The translations under genes were made by a program, and so were the position numbers. This document shows, in pieces, positions 59,242-64,000 of a DNA stretch of 64,000 bases. Under the pieces are notes generated by a model. The model saw only the letters and a program-made list of their open reading frames with translations, was not told where the DNA came from and did not search any database. Source of the stretch: Acuticoccus sp039034015 (GTDB lineage Bacteria > Pseudomonadota > Alphaproteobacteria > Rhizobiales > Amorphaceae); assembly GCA_039034015.1 (NCBI GenBank), contig JBCCBM010000004.1:184770-248769 (forward strand), in the 5' to 3' direction. The stretch's first letter is position 1. Every line of letters starts with the position of its first letter.

Positions 59242-59727
59242 TTAGGGGCAGAGGAGCGACACGGTCACCGTGGCTGGCTCAGCGCGTGGGGCAACGGTGA
59301 TTTCTCCGCGCGCGCCGGCATAGGCGCCCGTTCCACCGATGACGGCAAGGGTGAGGGCGTGGGGCCGATGATCGGCATCACCATAATCCTGATTGGGCGA
59401 TTCTTGCGCGTAGACCGTAAAAAGGTTGCCGCGCTCGGTCATAAAAATGTTCTGGCCCGTTACGAGGTGGGCCTCAGCGTCCGCCGCCTCACGCAGCATG
59501 TGGGAGTGGAAGACCATCACGCCCGCGTCTGCGCCGTCTGTGGTGCGCAGCGTTGTCCGGCCGACCCGTTGGTCCCCCACGGAGGGGCCGTCGTTGCCGT
59601 GGTCAATGTGCTGGGCCACCCGGTCCCCCAGCGTGAGCGTCGGGTTGTCACAATAATCGACGCCGCTTTGTGCAAAGGCCAACGGGCCGGAGAGAAGCAG
59701 CGTCGCCAAAGTTGCCATGGTTCGCAT
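59242..59727 (-). CDS. secreted allene-oxide-cyclase-barrel-like protein
   Basis: A 161-residue exported protein. The leader RTMATLATLLLSGPLAFAQ ends near residue 20. The C-terminal LTLAVIGGTGAYAGARGEITVAP is the hallmark of allene oxide cyclase/dirigent-type barrels. Cys at residues about 26 and 160 could form a disulfide. GGAGGGG stands upstream of the ATG. Bacterial members have no established function. The 269 bp upstream, to the divergent CNB-CPBP gene, show no clear promoter or operator. Confidence 0.72.
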   Translation of the reverse strand: MRTMATLATLLLSGPLAFAQSGVDYCDNPTLTLGDRVAQHIDHGNDGPSVGDQRVGRTTLRTTDGADAGVMVFHSHMLREAADAEAHLVTGQNIFMTERGNLFTVYAQESPNQDYGDADHRPHALTLAVIGGTGAYAGARGEITVAPRAEPATVTVSLLCP

Positions 59728-59996
59728 GGGGTCACCCCTCCGTTTTGAACGTGGGGCCAACCCTTCCGCGAACCGCGCCGCCCGCACAACCGGGATGATC
59801 CTCCCCTCGCCAACTGCCAAAACCGCGGGGCGCCTTGCCAAAGGGGCGGACGGGGCTGTCAACTGATGTTGGGCCGGACGCGGCTTGCCGACCCAAGGCG
59901 CGATGTGGCGCACCGTTGATCATCGCGCCCCCGGCGGAGACTTGTGTTTGACATGGCCCCATCCACGCACCCCGTGCCACCCGGCCCCGAACACCC

Positions 59997-61121
59997 ATGA
60001 GTTCCGACCCACGGCCAACGGACAGAGCGCGTGTCGTCGCAAAGCTTCGCGTGCACGACGTCTTTGCCGGGCTTGACGAGGCGACGCTCGGGGCGGTCGC
60101 GACGGTCTCAGAGCCGCTCGCCTTTGAGGCGGGCCAAACGCTGGTGGAGGAGGGGGACCGGGCGCGCGACCTCTTCGTGCTCCTCTCCGGCACAGCGGTC
60201 GCCGTGCGCCGGGGCGATGACGGACGGGAGATCACGCTGAACACCATCGAGGCCGGTGACTGCATCGGGGAACTTGCGTTTTTGAGCGGCGAGCCGCGCC
60301 GGGCCTCGGTGCGCGCCAGCACGCGGTGCGAGGTGATCCTCGTCCCTGCCGCCCGGCTGGAAGCCTTGCCGGAGCCGCTGCCCGTTCTGCGCGAGGTTAC
60401 CGGTGCGCTCGCCAGCGTTGCGGTGAAGCGGGCGCAAGGGCTCAGCGATAGGATGCTTGCGACCCTGCGGGAACAGCTTGCGATCAAGACGCTGCAAACC
60501 CAGTTCGGCCACTTTCTCATCCTCACGATCTCGCTCTTCCTCGTCTCGTTCGCGCTGTTTTACTTGGTCGCGGAAGACTATGTGAGCGATGTTTACGATC
60601 CGCGCTTTGCCTGGCAGACGGTGCTTCTGCTCGCAGTGCCCTGCGTCCTCGTCATCTGGCTGATGAAAATCCCCGCGCGGGACCTTGGCCTGATGCGCGA
60701 GGGCCTGTGGCGCGCACTCGGTCAATCCGCACTCGTCTGCGCAGCCATTGGCGTTGCGTTCGCCGCGGCGCTTTATGTGTTCGGCGGTCTTTCCGGCCTT
60801 GCCAACGCGGGGCGAGGGGTCACGCCGTTTTTCCTCGCGCAGTACTTTGTGCATTGCGTGATCCAAGAGGTTGGCGCGCGCGGGCTTTTGCAAAACCTCT
60901 TCCAAAAGTTCCTGTTTGACAAAAGCGGTCACCGCTCGGTGCTGGTGGGCAGCGTGGTCTTTGCCTCGCTCCACATCACCTTGGGCCCCTTTGCGGTGGT
61001 GATCACGCTCATCGCCAGCATACTCTTCGGATACATGTTCTTGTGGCAGAAAAACCTTGCCGGCGTGATCCTGCTCCACTTTTGGTTGGGCACGCTTTGG
61101 GCCGCAACGGCAACGCTGTGA
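59997..61121 (+). CDS. cyclic-nucleotide-binding domain fused to CPBP-family membrane protease domain
   Basis: A 374-residue fusion. Residues about 15-145 are a CRP-type cNMP domain with phosphate-binding cassette GELAFLSGEPRRASVRA (91-107). From 170 there are about six to eight membrane helices. CPBP (Rce1/Abi) motifs: QEVGAR at 290-295, where the first residue of EExxxR is Gln; FASLH at 322-326; His361 in LLHFWLG. So a nucleotide-sensing module is joined to a membrane protease-like domain, perhaps altered in the catalytic glutamate. Its stop overlaps the malQ start (GTGA). The function is unknown. Confidence 0.8.
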   Translation: MSSDPRPTDRARVVAKLRVHDVFAGLDEATLGAVATVSEPLAFEAGQTLVEEGDRARDLFVLLSGTAVAVRRGDDGREITLNTIEAGDCIGELAFLSGEPRRASVRASTRCEVILVPAARLEALPEPLPVLREVTGALASVAVKRAQGLSDRMLATLREQLAIKTLQTQFGHFLILTISLFLVSFALFYLVAEDYVSDVYDPRFAWQTVLLLAVPCVLVIWLMKIPARDLGLMREGLWRALGQSALVCAAIGVAFAAALYVFGGLSGLANAGRGVTPFFLAQYFVHCVIQEVGARGLLQNLFQKFLFDKSGHRSVLVGSVVFASLHITLGPFAVVITLIASILFGYMFLWQKNLAGVILLHFWLGTLWAATATL

Positions 61122-62788
61122 CGCCGTCCACCCGCGAAGGGGACGCGCCCCCAACCGGCGGCGGTGCGGCTTTCGTGCCCCGCTGGCTTGAGGGCACCCG
61201 CGCCCACGGGGTCTCGCTCCAGCTCTATCAGCTGCGCTCACCGCGCAATTTTGGCGTTGGCGACCTTGGGGACCTTTGCGCCCTCATCGCGCCGTTTGCC
61301 CGCTGGGGGGCCGACTTTATCGGCCTCAACCCGGTGCACGCGCTCTTCACCGCCGACCCTGAACGCGCCTCGCCCTTCTCCCCGTCCGATCGGCGCTTCT
61401 TCAATCCGCTCATCATCGCGGTGGACGCCGTCCCCGGCTTCCGGCCGCAGATGCTGGAGGCGGTCAACATTCCGCCGGCGCACGAGATGGTCGACTACAC
61501 CGCCGCCACCGCCGCAAAGCTTGCCGTCCTTCATAAAATACACGCCCTTTGGCAGGCGGGCGACGCGGCGGTGCCTGAGGCCGCCCAGCGCGCCGCACGC
61601 CAACACGCGCGGAACGGGGGCAAGGCCCTTGCGGCGTTCGCGCTCTTTGAGGCGCTGTCCCATCACATGGTGCGCGCGGGGCATGGGGCCGGGTGGGCAG
61701 GGTGGCCGGCGCCCTACCAGGCCATTGGCGCGCCCGCGGTGCAGGCCTTTGCGGCGGCCCATGCGGCGGAGATCAGCTTTCATGCCTGGCTTCAACATAT
61801 TGCCGAAAAACAGCTTTCTGAGGTACACCAGGCGGCGCTTTCGGCCGGCATGCGCATCGGCCTCTACCTTGATATCGCAATCGGCACCGTGCCCGATGGC
61901 GCCGCCACTTGGGCTGAGCCAGACCTTGCGATGCGCGGCGTCAGCATCGGCGCCCCGCCGGACGTCTTCTCGCCCGAGGGACAGGATTGGAACCTTGCCC
62001 CCCTCGCGCCCACCGCACTGGTTGAGCGCGATTTCGCCCCCTACGACGACGTCCTCGCGGCGGCCATGGGGCACGCAGGTGCCGTCCGCCTCGACCATGC
62101 CATCGGGCTGGAACAGCTCTTCCTCGTGCCCGCGGGCCGTCCCCCCGAGGGCGGCGCGCATCACCCGCAAACCGGATTGATCGAGCGGCTCATCACGGCA
62201 AGCCACGCGCAGAAAACCCTCGTCATCGGGGATGACATTGGCGTGCCCCCCACCGGGTTTCGCGAGCGGATGGCGGCGCGGCGCATCTTCTCCACCCGCA
62301 TCCTCCTCTTCGAGCATGACCGTTTTAAGCTGCGCCGGCCGCAAGACTATCCGCGGGATGCGCTGGCGTGTTTGTCCACCCACGACCTTGCCCCCTTGGC
62401 GGCTCTGTGGCGCGCGGACGATGTGGCCGTGCGCTTGAAACTTGGGCGCCTCAGCGCGCGGGCGGCCCGGCGCGAGAGGGGCATCCGCTTTGCCGGCAAG
62501 CAGGCCATCCTTGCCATGGCCGGGCTCTCTCGGCTGCGGGCGTTGGGGCCGCCGAGCGACAGGGTGGTCGTTGCCGCCCATCGTCTCGTGGCAACGACAG
62601 CGGCGCGGTTGATGGCCGTGCGTCTTGAAGATGTGGTCGGCGGGCGGCGGCTCGTGAACCTCCCCGGGACGGATCGCGAGCATCCCAACTGGCGCTGCAC
62701 GCTCCCCCTCACGGTGGACGAGATCGCAAAGTCCCCCCGCCTTCACGCCGTGATGCAAGCGGTCGCCGAGGAGCGCCCGAAGGTATAA
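61118..62788 (+). CDS. malQ: 4-alpha-glucanotransferase
   Basis: A 556-residue GH77 amylomaltase. SLQLYQLRSPRNFGVGDLGDL opens the barrel; the nucleophile is Asp326 (RLDHAIGL) and the transition-state Asp423 (STHDLAPL). The acid/base glutamate of the usual GEDLG is Asp372 (GDDIG), a conservative but notable change. It rearranges malto-oligosaccharides in the cytosol. A GTG start overlaps the CNB-CPBP stop, so the two are co-translated. No glycogen genes lie in the window. Last intact gene before the insertion-scarred right end. Confidence 0.88.
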   Translation: MTPSTREGDAPPTGGGAAFVPRWLEGTRAHGVSLQLYQLRSPRNFGVGDLGDLCALIAPFARWGADFIGLNPVHALFTADPERASPFSPSDRRFFNPLIIAVDAVPGFRPQMLEAVNIPPAHEMVDYTAATAAKLAVLHKIHALWQAGDAAVPEAAQRAARQHARNGGKALAAFALFEALSHHMVRAGHGAGWAGWPAPYQAIGAPAVQAFAAAHAAEISFHAWLQHIAEKQLSEVHQAALSAGMRIGLYLDIAIGTVPDGAATWAEPDLAMRGVSIGAPPDVFSPEGQDWNLAPLAPTALVERDFAPYDDVLAAAMGHAGAVRLDHAIGLEQLFLVPAGRPPEGGAHHPQTGLIERLITASHAQKTLVIGDDIGVPPTGFRERMAARRIFSTRILLFEHDRFKLRRPQDYPRDALACLSTHDLAPLAALWRADDVAVRLKLGRLSARAARRERGIRFAGKQAILAMAGLSRLRALGPPSDRVVVAAHRLVATTAARLMAVRLEDVVGGRRLVNLPGTDREHPNWRCTLPLTVDEIAKSPRLHAVMQAVAEERPKV

Positions 62789-62862
62789 CCGCGGTTGATG
62801 AGAGCTTGCCGGGGACCGGTCGCCGCGCAGGTGAGGACGCGCCGCGGACGGCTCGGCGCGGT

Positions 62863-62950
62863 TGGTCGGAGCAGCAGGATTCGATCCGACGATCCCTTGA
62901 TCAGTCAGAATTTTACCGGTTCACGATGCTCTATACCCGTTCAGCTTGCC
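62863..62950 (-). pseudogene. degenerate tRNA-like sequence
   Basis: Read on the minus strand, 62896-62863 is a tRNA 3' end: a T-arm with loop ATCGAAT and imperfect stem GTCGG/CCTGC, then TGCTCCG-A-CCA. At 62947-62925 AAGCTGAACGGGTATAGAGCATC resembles a D-arm. The 5' acceptor strand does not pair with the 3' strand and no proper anticodon stem forms, so it is a relic, not a gene. Such 3' ends are common integration sites. Confidence 0.4.
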
Positions 62951-62951
62951 T

Positions 62952-62978
62952 CAAACCCTCAGCATTTGCTGGGGTTTG
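62952..62978. repeat. hairpin next to the tRNA-like relic
   Basis: CAAACCC-t-CAGC and GCTG-GGGTTTG pair around ATTT with one bulged base, giving 11 base pairs. No T-run follows. Possibly the end of an old insertion. Confidence 0.5.
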
Positions 62979-63278
62979 ATGCGTTCGGATGCCATGTGGT
63001 TTTTCCTGACGCCAGCGTAAGTGCGCCCAGAAATCTGGGCAACACCCAATGGCAGTCTCGAGCGACGGGTTGTCGGGGTCATCTTCGTCACTGGAATGGG
63101 TCCCTCTTCCGGGCCGCGCGCATCAGGCGGGCAAGTGGCCTCGTTCTCAGTGGGGCTGCTGAATGCATCGCAACGCCAGATGTGTTGATTTCAGACATGA
63201 ACTGCCCCCGTTTTGGGTGAAGAGCTGGCGCAAGCAGGAAGCCTGAGGGACATACTTGAGGACAGGTTTAGGTCCGAG
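62979..63278. other. gene-free stretch before the transposase remnant
   Basis: No credible gene is seen. A 141-codon open frame over 62795-63220 is the antisense of the tRNA-like relic plus unrelated sequence and is not believed. TGAACTGCCCCC at 63198-63209 resembles the outer end of IS2-group elements and may be the left terminus of the following remnant. Confidence 0.45.
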
Positions 63279-63871
63279 GACGATCATCGGATCGAACTGA
63301 CCAGGGGGACACGTGGTGGGCGGTTCTGGTCGACGGACAAGCCGCTGCGGATCATCGACAAGTGCCTGGAACACCGCGAAACGGTGTCGTCGGTCGCCGG
63401 GCGCAACGGCGCCGCGCCGAACCCTCTCCAACGCTGGCGAGGCTTGATGAACGAGCAAGGCGTCGCGGCCGCGGGATCGGGCGAGCCGGTTGGCGGGAGT
63501 TCCGTGAACTTGAGGGCGTCCTGCGCCGCAAGACAATGGAGGATGAGATCCTGCGCGAGGCGCTCGGCGTCCCCCGCTTCAACCTCATCGAACGATTGCA
63601 GGGCCGACTGATGCCATGCGGGTCATACGAGACGTTCAGCCACGCCGCGCCGCTGCCGCTCACTCGCCGCCTGGTGGACGAGCGGTCGGCCCACGCCCAT
63701 CGCCGCGTCACGGCTCTTGTCAATCATAAGCTGGCGATGTCCGGCCGGGCGCTCGTGAACCGCAACCGCGTTCATCGCGTTACGCAGCGCCACGCGCTCC
63801 TTCTCGAACAGCGCACCGGCCGGCGCTGGGCCATCGGGCGCTTTCGTGACGGCGTTACCCGCTTGTCTCAT
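63279..63871 (+). pseudogene. frameshifted, truncated IS3-family (IS2-like) transposase
   Basis: Remains of both transposase frames. OrfA: DDHRIELTRGTR, WSTDKPLRIIDKCLEHRETVSSVAGRNGAAPN and LQRWRGLMNEQG (63279-63495) form the HTH part. A shift near 63490 moves to another frame with REFRELEGVLRRKTMEDEILREAL, the OrfA leucine-zipper end. It runs straight into OrfB: LGVPRFNLIERLQGR, LTRRLVDERSAHAHRRVTALVN and NRVHRVTQRHALLLEQRTGRR. The DDE catalytic core is absent, so it is dead. Confidence 0.85.
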
Positions 63872-63903
63872 GATGTTTCCACCTTTTCCGGGCACGGAGA
63901 AGG

Positions 63904-63934
63904 GGCTCAAGGGGAGCTTGCACCTCCCCTTGAG
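63904..63934. repeat. 12-bp perfect hairpin
   Basis: GCTCAAGGGGAG (63904-63915) pairs with CTCCCCTTGAGC (63923-63934) around CTTGCAC. It lies just beyond the transposase remnant, without a T-run. It may belong to the end of an insertion or to a neighbouring gene outside the window. Confidence 0.6.
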
Positions 63935-64000
63935 CGGCGAGGGATGGATCGGTTAGGCGCCGGTCGTCATGGGCCGAGTTAGAGTTTGATCACCCTCGTC

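Noticed and set aside
62795..63220. A 141-codon open frame right of malQ
   Set aside because: It reads through the antisense of the tRNA-like relic and a hairpin, with no family similarity seen.
63970..64000. Start of a 16S rRNA gene (AGAGTTTGATC)
   Set aside because: Only 11 bases match; the following CACCCTCGTC does not continue as 16S rRNA.
62789..64000. Prophage or integrative element inside the window
   Set aside because: Only a dead transposase and a tRNA-like relic are visible; no integrase, capsid, terminase or conjugation gene is present.

Overview
The window is GC-rich, densely packed bacterial DNA holding about 63 protein genes and one degenerate transposase gene. Two conserved blocks point to an alphaproteobacterium, probably Hyphomicrobiales (Rhizobiales): smc - DsbA-like - DUF721/DciA - mutY (42.8-48.6 kb), and BamE-like / CBP3-type cytochrome bc1 chaperone - DUF177 (YceD) - plsX - fabH - ihfA - MerR-like (52.6-57.1 kb). 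Genus cannot be read from the sequence. Most genes in a run overlap as ATGA, GTGA or TAATG, and six convergent pairs overlap at their stop codons.

1-17.5 kb: nitrogen-compound catabolism. A minus-strand operon of ten genes runs off the left edge: creatininase-family hydrolase, NitT/TauT-type ABC transporter of the kind found beside urea/guanidine carboxylases, two SDRs, a third DUF1989 protein, an AhpD-like protein and the DUF1989 pair UAAP1/UAAP2 (carboxyguanidine deiminase subunits in characterised relatives). The carboxylase and allophanate hydrolase that normally follow would lie outside the window. Beside it are a type III glutamine synthetase-like ligase, a Rieske oxygenase and a second operon: PotD/B/C/A-like transporter, CodA-like deaminase, HpPgdA/cyclic-imidase-like hydrolase and agmatinase-family ureohydrolase. 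Together these suggest uptake and stepwise dismantling of guanidino or N-heterocyclic compounds; the exact substrates are not determined.

17.5-36 kb: sugar and sugar-acid catabolism. A GMC oxidoreductase and LacI regulator diverge from an AldA-like dehydrogenase, a YtfQ-YtfR-YtfT-YjfF-type transporter, an enolase-superfamily dehydratase, a zinc dehydrogenase and a KduD-like SDR. An IPMDH-family dehydrogenase and a small monooxygenase-fold protein diverge from an SMP-30 lactonase, a Gfo/Idh/MocA dehydrogenase and a GntR regulator. Acetate kinase with a MaoC-phosphotransacetylase fusion follows.

36-42.7 kb: bacterioferritin, an FG-GAP-like secreted protein, an acyl-CoA dehydrogenase, the carotenoid genes crtI-crtB divergent from an ABA4-like (DUF4281) membrane protein, a VOC protein and a DUF5872 protein. 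42.8-57.1 kb is housekeeping (chromosome segregation, DNA repair, envelope, phospholipid and fatty-acid synthesis, IHF), interrupted by a 320-bp gene-free stretch full of nested hairpins. 57.2-62.8 kb has an MHS-type transporter, a 27-bp tandem array across the start of a secreted protein, an allene-oxide-cyclase-barrel-like secreted protein, and a cyclic-nucleotide-binding domain fused to a CPBP membrane-protease domain coupled to malQ. The last 1.2 kb holds a tRNA-like relic, hairpins and a frameshifted IS3-family (IS2-like) transposase remnant: an insertion-scarred boundary.
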